IMG/VR virus record: IMGVR_UViG_3300012919_000005
Coordinates: 1-64,000 of that record
DNA length: 64,000 nucleotides
DNA from: a virus
Strand: one strand, 5' to 3'
The notes beneath the pieces are model-generated. The model had not been told where the DNA came from and did no database searches. It saw only the letters and a program-made list of their open reading frames with translations. Position numbers and translations under genes: made by a program. Positions 10,901-18,519 of the stretch are shown here, one piece after another (position 1 is the stretch's first letter; every line of letters begins with the position of its first letter).

Positions 10901-11464
10901 TTCTGGCTCTGCTTTTGTTATACCTCTTGTAAGACGATTAAATGAGTCTGTTAAATCTCTTCCTAATGCAAGAGAAGTATTCTTTGCGGCTGTACCAATC
11001 TCTTCTAATTGGGCTCTAGATAGTCCTGCAGCTATACCAATAGCTGTTGCTTGTGCAGCTTCTGCAAATCTTAACTGACCCCCTGTAGCTTCTTGAATAC
11101 CTTTTGTATATGTTTGAAATGCAATACCTGTAACAGCTCCAAAAGCTTCTTGTCCAGCTATTAAATTTTTATAATCTATTGCACTTGATAAAAACTGGAA
11201 CGCAGCTGTTACAGCAAATACTTGAGCAGCAAGAGTCGCGTAAGCAGGAACAAGTCCTCCACTAATCCCTTGTTGAATTTTTGAAAAGTTTTTAGTCTGA
11301 TTAGAAGACTGACCTGTTATGCCTTTACCGGCTCTATCAGCAGATCTTTGTGAAGTTGCAAGTGCATCAAAACCTCTACTGGTTTTTTTGACTTTCTTCT
11401 CTAATTTTTTAAGACTGTCACCATCACTAAATTCGGTTACTACTCTATTTTTACCTTTTGCCAT
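7958..11464 (-). CDS. H: Tail tape measure protein
   Basis: 1,168 aa, the longest complete gene in the window. It has an N-terminal basic segment, hydrophobic helices near residues 71-95 and 455-480 (VIGALVLIGSLVV), long Gln/Lys/Glu-rich coiled-coil stretches (about 500-950) and the common tape-measure ending with Gly-rich ARGGVIRGYRGGG followed by PTYLVGEG. It sets tail length and is delivered into the host envelope on DNA ejection. By the usual rule of about 1.5 angstrom per residue the tail would be about 175 nm (inference). It follows the G/T chaperone genes directly. Confidence 0.95.
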   Translation of the reverse strand: MAKGKNRVVTEFSDGDSLKKLEKKVKKTSRGFDALATSQRSADRAGKGITGQSSNQTKNFSKIQQGISGGLVPAYATLAAQVFAVTAAFQFLSSAIDYKNLIAGQEAFGAVTGIAFQTYTKGIQEATGGQLRFAEAAQATAIGIAAGLSRAQLEEIGTAAKNTSLALGRDLTDSFNRLTRGITKAEPELLDELGIILRLEPALKAYADSVGKSKEQLNQFEKSQAVANEVLGQAEMKFGRITEIMDPSAFALQQFAVAFDDLLNRFKVLLGSALLPMIQFLSNNVPALTAALSLFALPIIKTILPNFDEMGKRAKENFGIVQKQIQKTQGKMLMMTGDNKGFRESSSTAINDLRSREGLKPVSVMHGQMTRRSIDAQMKELKRGGKLRDMLNAKERAQYKRHLRIQLLSLEISEKKKRGEFQKTATFFNLQTQKMELQYRKAQVRMITFSQFAAKQMNRAFMAAGVIGALVLIGSLVVSAFKAIRGESPFKAINDDIQAATETQKGLNKELAKMLEVRKEGLIAQGQETSLQFANMLKSAGTLKSLADFEANRRAIAKLLMEKGATQSFISAQTNPQIKDIMEQRTSMSNGPYGGTSFETVKVGEETTIANKNLNKQFQEQRETLATLRDAAVGPLKKEYAALYDQFLRGEPITKDQAENIRKLEGRFIGMADRVAKASEVNKTYQQSLTGMAGKGLPFQNQRRALNDMMRTVEAQITMEKEGVENESERTQKSKDQLATDRARLQVLQNFKVELGEIVDKEVERLETLEANNRARSIASRAVTIEDKLLHLNTKNLKAEEKSLKVKQDLRNAQASLNALEQKGYKTTSEFMTEEGVLDQAALDAYVENGGILEENVKDAEFAVDLAREKVSTAETELRTTELLTEEQRKQLKIQLNNLALKQRQNLMDINSAKRSAGRLGFNTAFAGTQFGSFALKQQGIRDAQTKAARMQLSIDTQRQNLMDKNIARSSQEFQTELSSIHNNEAKLKLLKEQTRFQEEALTLGGQLQNSFAKGMEDMFTAFFTGAKTAKEAFADLAMFMLKKMAEIAAQQVAMSIMTNMFGLTIPMARGGVIRGYRGGGIATEPTYLVGEGKHNEAVVPLPDGRSIPVSMTGGGANNNISINIDNSGNASSTGMNGAQGAALGKAIAATVMETIQREKRPGGVLSR

Positions 11465-11466
11465 TT

Positions 11467-11832
11467 TTATTTAACTGCGTTTCCGCCTTTGTTCTTTGAA
11501 CTTTTTCTTTTTCTTTCTAAGTCTTTATTAATAGTTTGTGAGTTTCTTGCTTCTATATGTTTTAAAAATACTATACATAATTGTCTTTCTTTTATATTAA
11601 ATTCTTTTAACATAGTTCCAAGTGCGGAATAATCTTTTCCTAAGTATGAACCACTCATTCCTTCCCATCTATCGGGAAGTAAATCATGTATTGTAAAAGC
11701 TTCTTGTACTTCTATTGGAAACTCACTTCTATCTGGTGGCATTTTATCTGGGTCAGGCTCTTCTCCTAACTCCTCACATACTCTCAAATATGTGTCTATT
11801 GGTAGCATACCTTCTTTATAATGTCTATCCAA
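11467..11832 (-). CDS. Tail assembly chaperone, T part of the G-T frameshift product
   Basis: A 121-codon frame with a weak TTG start and no good ribosome site; it is better read as the downstream half of a -1 frameshift product. The -1 frame is open upstream of the TTG back to the slippery site at 11865-11871, which would join 138 residues of the G frame to about 132 residues in this frame (about 270 aa in all). In lambda the GT product wraps the tape measure while G alone is made in excess. Contains charged, Pro-rich EEPDPDKMPPDRSEFP. Confidence 0.8.
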   Translation of the reverse strand: MDRHYKEGMLPIDTYLRVCEELGEEPDPDKMPPDRSEFPIEVQEAFTIHDLLPDRWEGMSGSYLGKDYSALGTMLKEFNIKERQLCIVFLKHIEARNSQTINKDLERKRKSSKNKGGNAVK

Positions 11833-11849
11833 TTTTGCAAGTATTTCTA

Positions 11850-12278
11850 CTACTTGCTGTGAGAAAAATTTTCTAGGTCACCTACCACCTCCGTAACCCA
11901 CATGTCGAAGTCAGACGCATTTTTCATAAGTATTTCTGCATCTTCTTGACTATAATCTAACTCACCATTTAAATCTTTAACGTTAGCTAAATTAACTAAA
12001 AGCATTTTTTCTAAGTATTTGTACTTAAGTCCTTTCCAACCTTTTATTACTGCTTTACAGTATTCGGTTAAAAATTTATCGTCGTCCATTTGCTCTTCAA
12101 ATGCTCTAGTTTTTCTGTTGAACTTTTGAGTAAGACATTTACTTCTTAATTTAAGTAACTCTTCTCTTGCTAAGTAACAGAGGTCAACAGTAAATCCTTC
12201 AAATTCAGGATAGTCTACTGTTACTGTTTTACTTGGAGTTAATAAACTCGCTAGTGATACTTTTTTGTTTTCTTCCAT
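11850..12278 (-). CDS. G: Tail assembly chaperone, gpG-like
   Basis: 142 aa, upstream member of the tail chaperone pair located between the tail tube gene and the tape measure. No enzymatic motif; acidic C-terminus ends in GDLENFSHSK then TAG. A canonical slippery heptamer lies five codons before the stop, so a fraction of ribosomes should continue into the T frame. It follows the intrinsic terminator after the tube gene, so transcription reaches it by read-through. Has its own start with a weak purine stretch upstream. Confidence 0.82.
   Translation of the reverse strand: MEENKKVSLASLLTPSKTVTVDYPEFEGFTVDLCYLAREELLKLRSKCLTQKFNRKTRAFEEQMDDDKFLTEYCKAVIKGWKGLKYKYLEKMLLVNLANVKDLNGELDYSQEDAEILMKNASDFDMWVTEVVGDLENFSHSK
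11865..11871 (-). other. Slippery site for -1 ribosomal frameshift (A AAT TTT)
   Basis: In the G reading frame the codons are GAA-AAT-TTT-TCT, giving the heptamer A AAT TTT in the X XXY YYZ arrangement. Slipping back one base puts ribosomes into the frame that contains the T part, which stays open to 11467. Placement between G and the tape measure is where lambda-like phages use this device. Confidence 0.82.
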
Positions 12279-12289
12279 TTGTATTCCTT

Positions 12290-12315
12290 AAAAAAGGGGA
12301 GGAGTTACCCTCCCC
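12290..12315 (-). terminator. Intrinsic terminator after the tail tube gene
   Basis: A 7-bp GC stem (GGGGAGG/CCTCCCC) with a 6-nt loop, followed on the minus strand by six T. It lies just after the major tail protein stop and before the G chaperone, so it should reduce transcription of the later tail genes relative to the abundant tube protein. Confidence 0.85.
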
Positions 12316-12328
12316 GGGTTAATTGGTA

Positions 12329-13483
12329 TTAACTACCTGTATAAGTAACTTTTGCTTCAAACTGATCAGCAGTTGTCGGATCTACTGAGGCTGGTAAAGC
12401 ATGGAAACTTGTTTCTACTGAAATTATATCATCAATAGAATGAGCGGGTACTTCAAAGTGACATTTCGGTAAATCGATTTGTATCTTTGGAGCTGTTGTT
12501 CCACCTATTTTAAATACTGTATTAAAACTATTAGTTACAACTGTATTAGCTTCAATTAAGTCTTCAAATAAGTCTGCACTTCCACCTGTCTCGTTATTTA
12601 AATAACAAGTAAAGTTTCCTGAAACACTTCTTGTTCCTGTAACATGTCCTAATGGTTGGTTAACGACTCCTAAAGTTTCTGGAGTTAAGTAAGTAATATT
12701 ATTTTCCATTGTTATATTACCACCTGTTAACACTAAGTTATAAACACCATTAGATGATGCACCTGGGAATGTAGTTGTGTCTGCAGCTGTTACTGCTAGC
12801 TGAGTTAATCTATTTCTTATGAAATTACCTGTTCCTGTTGTTCCTTCAGAAATTAATGTGCCAGAAGCTAGTGCACTTTCGTCAGTAATCATTGAAGCAT
12901 TACCTGACCAAGTTGCAGTTGCTATACCATCGATATCAAAATCAATAGATACAGAACTTACTACACAATTAGCTAGTTTGTAGAAGGTTTCCCCACTACC
13001 TTGGGTTGCACCCATTTCAAAGAACAAATCAAAAGTTGCCAATGCTGGTACTTCTGAGTTTGTGAAATCAAAGACAACATTTGATGTTGAGTTGGTTACT
13101 GTATCACTCCATGAAGCTTCGGTTGCACCATTAGTTTTAGTAAACGTTGCTGCTCCCATAAAGCAAGCCCATAAAGCTTCCTCTACTGCGTGATGGTGAT
13201 TATCAGAACCTGAGCCTTCCCAACCATTAGTCGCTCCAGCTGTTGCTTGGAACGGTCTTAAATAAGTTTGGAAAGACCACTCAGCTGGTGCATATGAATC
13301 AGTAAACATTTGTCTACTTCTTCTGCTTTTACCGCTGCCGTCTGCCATTTCATTCAGAGTAATTTCACTTGTGTTTGTGCCTTGTGAAAAACTGAAGCCA
13401 TCTAAAACAGGGATAAGCCACTTGGACGAATCCTTTATTAAATAAACTTCGGTATCTCGGCTAAAATAAAATTTATCTGCCAT
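12329..13483 (-). CDS. Major tail (tube) protein
   Basis: 384 aa, between the tail terminator gene and the chaperones, where lambda has gpV. Rich in Thr, Ser, Gly and Asn with a beta-strand pattern. N-terminal MADKFYFSRDTEVYL and GFSFSQGTNTSEITLNEMA resemble tube proteins of marine siphoviruses. A good ribosome site (AGGAG) precedes the ATG, and a terminator follows the gene, both fitting high expression. Assigned from position, size and composition rather than a diagnostic motif. Confidence 0.8.
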   Translation of the reverse strand: MADKFYFSRDTEVYLIKDSSKWLIPVLDGFSFSQGTNTSEITLNEMADGSGKSRRSRQMFTDSYAPAEWSFQTYLRPFQATAGATNGWEGSGSDNHHHAVEEALWACFMGAATFTKTNGATEASWSDTVTNSTSNVVFDFTNSEVPALATFDLFFEMGATQGSGETFYKLANCVVSSVSIDFDIDGIATATWSGNASMITDESALASGTLISEGTTGTGNFIRNRLTQLAVTAADTTTFPGASSNGVYNLVLTGGNITMENNITYLTPETLGVVNQPLGHVTGTRSVSGNFTCYLNNETGGSADLFEDLIEANTVVTNSFNTVFKIGGTTAPKIQIDLPKCHFEVPAHSIDDIISVETSFHALPASVDPTTADQFEAKVTYTGS

Positions 13484-13542
13484 TTTTATTCTCCTAATCT
13501 TGAAAAGAGCCTTGACAAATAATTACTTATCGTGGCTGTTTT

Positions 13543-14007
13543 CTAATATTGAACCTCTATTTGTATTTCTCCTACTCCTAGAGGGTCTAAGACACCTTCA
13601 TCGGTATCTACGCTTAGTATTGAAGTTTGCACAGTACTTTGTGCAACTCCATTTTTATCATAATATGTAAGAGGATCTTTTGCCTCTAAGACAGTTTCAA
13701 TGTCTTCAAGTAAAGCATCTAATGCTCCTACACTATCTTCATTATCTTCTACATAACATCTTAATGTAATTGCAAGATAACGAAATTTAAATCCTCCTCC
13801 ATCATATGAGCGGGTTTCTCTACCTGCATTTATGTGGACGGAAGGAAATTCTGTTACTTCGTCCCAAAATTTTAGTCTTGGTTCTACTGTATGTAATGAG
13901 GATTGATAAGCACCTGTACCGTCAATAAGTTCTAATGCATCAACGAGTGCATTGACAATATTTTGTCTTCGTGTTGTATATTGTCTTGTACTAGTTTCTG
14001 TTGGCAT
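13543..14007 (-). CDS. Tail terminator / minor tail protein U-like
   Basis: 154 aa. The pattern IVNALVDALELIDG, EFPSVHINAGRE and a later acidic helix LEDIETVLE resembles the tail-terminator fold (lambda gpU, HK97 gp10-neighbour class), which caps the tube and joins it to the head. Its start overlaps the stop of the preceding 527-aa gene. Position between neck genes and tube gene supports the call. Confidence 0.72.
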   Translation of the reverse strand: MPTETSTRQYTTRRQNIVNALVDALELIDGTGAYQSSLHTVEPRLKFWDEVTEFPSVHINAGRETRSYDGGGFKFRYLAITLRCYVEDNEDSVGALDALLEDIETVLEAKDPLTYYDKNGVAQSTVQTSILSVDTDEGVLDPLGVGEIQIEVQY

Positions 14008-15590
14008 TAGCTAAATACTCTCCTTGTTGACGCAACTGGTTGACCTCCCATGTTTACTGCAACTATCTCTCTTATACTCATTCCTATTAAATGTCTTGGG
14101 TCTCTAAATTGATTTGCCCAGGGGGCTTTACCTGTACCCGGTTCAAATACTCCATAAGGTTTTTGTGGATATGAATAATCTATATACAATCCTCCTCTTG
14201 GCCCTACTATAACTTGTTCTACTTTTGATTCTCTTCTTAGTCTACCTGATTGATTCTGTAATCTTGGACGAACCATATTCTTATCCATTGCTCTAGGTAA
14301 TAATCTATTAATTAAATCTCTTATAAGCAAACCTTCCTTATCCATTCTAAATCCTGAATTTTGTAAATGCTCTCCTCTTTTATTTGGAGATACTTTACTT
14401 AAGGCAACTTTCTTAACTTTTGGTTTCTTAGTCGCTACTACTGTTTTAACAGCTTTATTACTTTTTGGTGTTACAAAACCTTCTTTCCCTTGTTTCTTTT
14501 CGTATCTTACTTTTTCTAACTGTTTTTTAAAACTTATTTTTGTTTTCTTTACTATACCTTGATTCATTCTACCTGAACTTCTTTGCATAGCTTTAACAGA
14601 TCTTTCTATTTGTTCTATCCACTGATCTTCAGATATACCAGCTCCTTCATCATCAAAGTTGGGAGAGTCTGCTATATAATTAACTTTTTTTAATCCTGTT
14701 AAAGTACTTGCATAAGCAGTCATCTGTGTATTAAATTCTTCAGTGAATAAATCTAAAAATTCTTTACTGTCACTTTTATCGGGAGCACCAGTATTTCCTA
14801 CTGATCTTCCTGGCATCATAACAATTCTTATTGTATGATTTCTTTGTATACTATTTTTTGTTTTTCTTCTATCTACTTTAGTACCATATTTATACTGAAA
14901 ATAGTTTAGTATAAATCCTTTTTCCCAGCCTAGCCAATCTTCAGTACTTGCATTTCCAACTATACCAGCAATAATTGCATTATTTATATTATTACCTTCA
15001 GAGCCTGGTCTAGTTTGTGCTTGAACACTAGTAGCTTGACTCATAGTAAATCCACTCAGTTGTTGCATTGCGCCTTGTTTCTGAAACTTTTGAACAAGTT
15101 TACCATGTTCAGCTGTAGAAATTCCTTTATGCCATTTTTTTATAACATTCTTTTTTAAAGATCTTATTGCGTTTGCTGCCCATTTTTTATTTAGATTACC
15201 AGACTTTAAAGTTTGTCTTCTATTTACACATGTAAAAGTATAACTTTTACCATTATCACTTACCCATCTACCTGCTCCATCTTTTTTAGTATACCAAGTA
15301 GGTCTTTTACCAAACTTCATCCAACCTTCTAAATGCTTTTTAAACGCTTTCCAAGATTTATCAGTTTCTGATTTACCATCTCCTTCCATATATGCTTTAA
15401 AAGCTAATGCTGTTTCATCGCCTGTGTCTTGGTCAAAATCTTTAATTTCTTGTATAATCTTCTGTTTTAAAGAGTCTAACCAATCTGATTTATTTATAGT
15501 AAAAGTTAAATACTGAATAGAAGAAGTATCTCTTTCATTTTTTATTCTATGATACTCTTGTATTGCTTGCTTTCTTCTTGCTATGGACAT
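14007..15590 (-). CDS. Large head-tail joining protein candidate (gp10/Z-like C-terminus)
   Basis: 527 aa, Lys-rich. The last 90 residues (YSYPQKPYGVFEPGTG... and RDPRHLIGMSIREIVAV) look like the tail-completion family that includes HK97 gp10 and lambda Z, normally 120-200 aa. The first 400 residues are an unexplained extension that includes a Gln/Ala-rich middle and a basic stretch near residues 370-400. It sits between the connector and the tail terminator, the slot of the tail-completion protein. Function of the extension unknown. Confidence 0.55.
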   Translation of the reverse strand: MSIARRKQAIQEYHRIKNERDTSSIQYLTFTINKSDWLDSLKQKIIQEIKDFDQDTGDETALAFKAYMEGDGKSETDKSWKAFKKHLEGWMKFGKRPTWYTKKDGAGRWVSDNGKSYTFTCVNRRQTLKSGNLNKKWAANAIRSLKKNVIKKWHKGISTAEHGKLVQKFQKQGAMQQLSGFTMSQATSVQAQTRPGSEGNNINNAIIAGIVGNASTEDWLGWEKGFILNYFQYKYGTKVDRRKTKNSIQRNHTIRIVMMPGRSVGNTGAPDKSDSKEFLDLFTEEFNTQMTAYASTLTGLKKVNYIADSPNFDDEGAGISEDQWIEQIERSVKAMQRSSGRMNQGIVKKTKISFKKQLEKVRYEKKQGKEGFVTPKSNKAVKTVVATKKPKVKKVALSKVSPNKRGEHLQNSGFRMDKEGLLIRDLINRLLPRAMDKNMVRPRLQNQSGRLRRESKVEQVIVGPRGGLYIDYSYPQKPYGVFEPGTGKAPWANQFRDPRHLIGMSIREIVAVNMGGQPVASTRRVFS

Positions 15591-16177
15591 TACACTATTA
15601 CTCTATACAAATCAAGCACTCTTTTAATATGGTCAGGAAAATCAGTATTATTTCTAACACTTGAGGAGCCTTGTGATTCTATTGTTGCTCCTTGCATTGT
15701 TCTTCTTGACTTATGCTCATCTCGTAAGTAGTATGTAATTAAATCCATTACGGCTAATTTAAGATCAGAAGGTACAGCTGAGTAGCCAGATCGATATGCT
15801 ATTTGTACGGCTCCAAAACCTTTCTGATAGTTTTTTGTACCATTACCAACAATTCTTCTTACTGCGTCAAATGTATTATCAACATAGTAATCTTGATTCG
15901 CTGTTAAAGTAGTATAACTCTCAGTTGGGCTGCCGCGTTCTTTAACAGATGTCACGCTAATCAGTGGACTTTCACTTACTATTATAACTGAAGTGTCCTC
16001 TGTAACATTGAATGTCTCTGTTTTATCAGAACTGAAAAAATCAACAAAACTTGTTCCACAATATCTCTTTACTAATTCGGAGATTTGAGGAACTAAAATA
16101 TTAAGGCGATCGTCGTCCTTAGCACCAGTTAGCCCTTCTGCGTCTTTATAATCTTGTACTGTTACTAAGTCTGCCAT
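15590..16177 (-). CDS. Head-tail connector (adaptor), HK97 gp6-like
   Basis: 195 aa. N-terminal VTVQDYKDAEGL, DDRLNILVPQISELVKRYCG and later DLKLAVMDLITYYLRDEH are typical of the gp6-like connector family, which forms a ring under the portal. It follows the capsid gene after a strong hairpin and overlaps the next gene by one base. Confidence 0.85.
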   Translation of the reverse strand: MADLVTVQDYKDAEGLTGAKDDDRLNILVPQISELVKRYCGTSFVDFFSSDKTETFNVTEDTSVIIVSESPLISVTSVKERGSPTESYTTLTANQDYYVDNTFDAVRRIVGNGTKNYQKGFGAVQIAYRSGYSAVPSDLKLAVMDLITYYLRDEHKSRRTMQGATIESQGSSSVRNNTDFPDHIKRVLDLYRVIV

Positions 16178-16186
16178 AATTCAAGT

Positions 16187-16208
16187 GTGGGTTTTAAGGT
16201 AAACCCAC
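16187..16208 (-). promoter_or_regulatory. RNA hairpin between capsid and connector genes
   Basis: Perfect 8-bp inverted repeat (GTGGGTTT/AAACCCAC, 6-nt loop) directly after the major capsid gene. There is no long T-run downstream on the minus strand, so it may protect the capsid mRNA 3' end or only attenuate transcription. Confidence 0.6.
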
Positions 16209-16226
16209 AAAACCATAATTAAGCTA

Positions 16227-18263
16227 TTAACTAGCTTTGTAGTTTCTGATAACAACTGCGTCAGAACCGCCGATGATGTCATCAAATCCAAGTCTTTGTG
16301 AAGCCACAAGTACTCTTCTCTGATTAGCTACATCGTAGTCTGATTCAATTGTAACGCCTCTTAATCTAGGCATAACGAAGTTTCTAGCATATAAAGCTAC
16401 AGCGTGAGTCTTATTAGCTGCTCTTGCTGCGAATTCATCACAGATTAATACTCTAGATCCGAAGACCTGACCAATCTCACCAGATAGCTTAGTTGCCATA
16501 TCGCCAACGAGGTTAGCGTCTTGGAACTCAGCATCTTCTAGCAAGTTGTAGTATGCTTCTTGTGATACAATATATACGACTTCATTTGGATTTACACCAT
16601 ATTTGCCCATTGATTTTCTCATTTCTAATAACTCTGTTGCAGTAAGTTTATCAGCTGCGAAAGCTTCTGAACCTACGAGTACATTTGAAGCATCAGTAGC
16701 TTTGTGAACTAGTCCATCAAAAATACCTGATGTGTATGTACCTTGTGCATTGTTACCAAATAAGATAGCATTTTCCATACCTCTTGCATGAGCTCTAACC
16801 ATTGATTCTCTGATTAATGGTAGAATTGGCATAATCGCGTCTTCTTCTGTTTCATTACCAATAAATGATTTTGAAATCAATTTCTTAACAGTTAATGTTT
16901 TTTCTGTTAAGTCGATACCGCCTCTATCACCAGTAGTTACATAAGAGTCGCCTCTTTCTGATAAGTTACCGTGTGGGCTTGCACCGTCGCCTGTACCAGC
17001 AGCTGATACGAATTCAGCGTATCCTGCATCTGGTAAGATTGGCATAATCATTGAAGCACTAGTCATTGCAACTTCTCTAAATAGAGGAGCTAAGACTAAT
17101 TCATTTTGAATGTCTCTTTCAACATTAGTTGAAACAACTTGTTCGAAGTCTGCAGATGATACTGCAACACTTGAGTCAGCGTTTACTTTTTCTATGATAC
17201 CTTGACCATATTTTGTGCTTTCAATTGATTTCTGTCCAGTAATAACTGAAAGAACTTTTGCGTCCATGATTTCCTCTTTATGAGTTTCTTTCCAGTTAGA
17301 GTTTGTACCTCTATCTGAGAAGATTCGCTTGGACTCTCTCATCTTCATGATTTCATCTGATTTCTCAGTTAAATCTTTTTGTAGTTCTGAAACTACTGAT
17401 GAAAGCTCTTCATTCTTTTCTAACAGTCTTGACTCGACATCATTTACTAATTTCTCGGCACCGGATAATCCAGCTTCGATTATAGTTTTCTGTTCGTCCT
17501 GTTTTGCCTCTTGAACAGCCTTTGCTTCAGCCTCGACATCAGCAGCTTTTTGAAGTTCTGCGTCGTCTTTAGCTTTTTGCTCTGCTTGTTGCATAGCAAT
17601 AGTAGTTGCAGTTTTCTTAGCAACTTCTTCAGCAAATGCCTTCAGATCAAATTCTGGACTCTGAGTGTCATTTGACATATCTTTCTCCATATTATCCGCA
17701 TTTGCGGCACTTGGCTGCTCAGTTTTGTCAGTAATAACTGACTCCACAGAGTGAGCCTTGTTAAAATGCTGTTTAAACTCTTGATACTCATCATCGCTGT
17801 CAAATGACTTTGATATTGAGAAAGTAGCAGTTTGATTAGCTGGTATGCTAACCACTGATACTTCAAGAAGTTCAGCACTTTTTATAAAAAATCCGTCAGT
17901 TTCTTTATTGTATTCAGCGTCCTTGACCTTGAAACCAACGGAAAAGGCTCCAAGGACACCGTCTTTAATTAGGTCTACTACATCTCCAGCAGACTTTGAA
18001 ATTTTTGCTTCTATTTCAAGGCCGTTTTGAGTAACATCGCAATATTTTGCTCTACCAATCGGTCTATCATAGTTGTGATTAAAAAGAATAATTGGGTTAT
18101 CCCCATAATTATCTAAACCACCTTGTTTCCATGCATTGTGATCAATTACATCTCCGGTTCTATCTAGTGCACTAGTACTAGCTAGACCTTTAATATTAAT
18201 TGAACCATCTTCAGCAACATCAGATTTCTGAAAAGTGTTAGTCATGTGAAATATCTTTTTCAT
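16227..18263 (-). CDS. Fused prohead protease-scaffold-major capsid protein (HK97 fold)
   Basis: 678 aa. Residues 1-160 are a U35/S78-type prohead protease (SALDRTGDVIDH, FNHN, GAFSVGF with the likely Ser nucleophile, EVSVVSIPANQ). Residues about 170-310 are a charged, Ala/Glu/Lys-rich coiled coil like a scaffold or delta domain. From about residue 330 the sequence is an HK97-type major capsid protein (IMPILPDAGYAEF, AFAADKLTATELL..., end LVASQRLGFDDIIGG). In HK97 protease and capsid are separate genes; here one polypeptide carries both, so it must free itself by cleavage. Confidence 0.93.
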   Translation of the reverse strand: MKKIFHMTNTFQKSDVAEDGSINIKGLASTSALDRTGDVIDHNAWKQGGLDNYGDNPIILFNHNYDRPIGRAKYCDVTQNGLEIEAKISKSAGDVVDLIKDGVLGAFSVGFKVKDAEYNKETDGFFIKSAELLEVSVVSIPANQTATFSISKSFDSDDEYQEFKQHFNKAHSVESVITDKTEQPSAANADNMEKDMSNDTQSPEFDLKAFAEEVAKKTATTIAMQQAEQKAKDDAELQKAADVEAEAKAVQEAKQDEQKTIIEAGLSGAEKLVNDVESRLLEKNEELSSVVSELQKDLTEKSDEIMKMRESKRIFSDRGTNSNWKETHKEEIMDAKVLSVITGQKSIESTKYGQGIIEKVNADSSVAVSSADFEQVVSTNVERDIQNELVLAPLFREVAMTSASMIMPILPDAGYAEFVSAAGTGDGASPHGNLSERGDSYVTTGDRGGIDLTEKTLTVKKLISKSFIGNETEEDAIMPILPLIRESMVRAHARGMENAILFGNNAQGTYTSGIFDGLVHKATDASNVLVGSEAFAADKLTATELLEMRKSMGKYGVNPNEVVYIVSQEAYYNLLEDAEFQDANLVGDMATKLSGEIGQVFGSRVLICDEFAARAANKTHAVALYARNFVMPRLRGVTIESDYDVANQRRVLVASQRLGFDDIIGGSDAVVIRNYKAS

Positions 18264-18264
18264 A

Positions 18265-18519
18265 TTACGTCTCCTTTACTTCTTTCTTTGCTACTGGTTT
18301 AGCTTTTACTTTAGGTGCAGGCTTGTGCATTTCTTCCCATTTCTCTGGAAAGTTAGACTTAATAAGTTGTGTAAGTCTTGACCAGCTGCCCCATGCTCTT
18401 TTTATAAGTATATAATTATAAGGTTTGTCGGAAGCTGCTTTGTATTCTACAATACTTAACATTTTGCCTTTTGATACCATATAATCAGCTACTTTTTCTA
18501 GTATTGCTTTTCTATTCAT
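18265..18519 (-). CDS. Small hypothetical protein between portal and capsid genes
   Basis: 84 aa from the ATG at 18519, which has AGAGGAAAACG directly upstream and overlaps the portal stop. Basic, with a C-terminal Lys/Pro/Ala tail (PKVKAKPVAKKE). Middle has AWGSWSRLTQLI, which looks like a small helical DNA- or protein-binding segment. No family recognised. Confidence 0.75.
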   Translation of the reverse strand: MNRKAILEKVADYMVSKGKMLSIVEYKAASDKPYNYILIKRAWGSWSRLTQLIKSNFPEKWEEMHKPAPKVKAKPVAKKEVKET

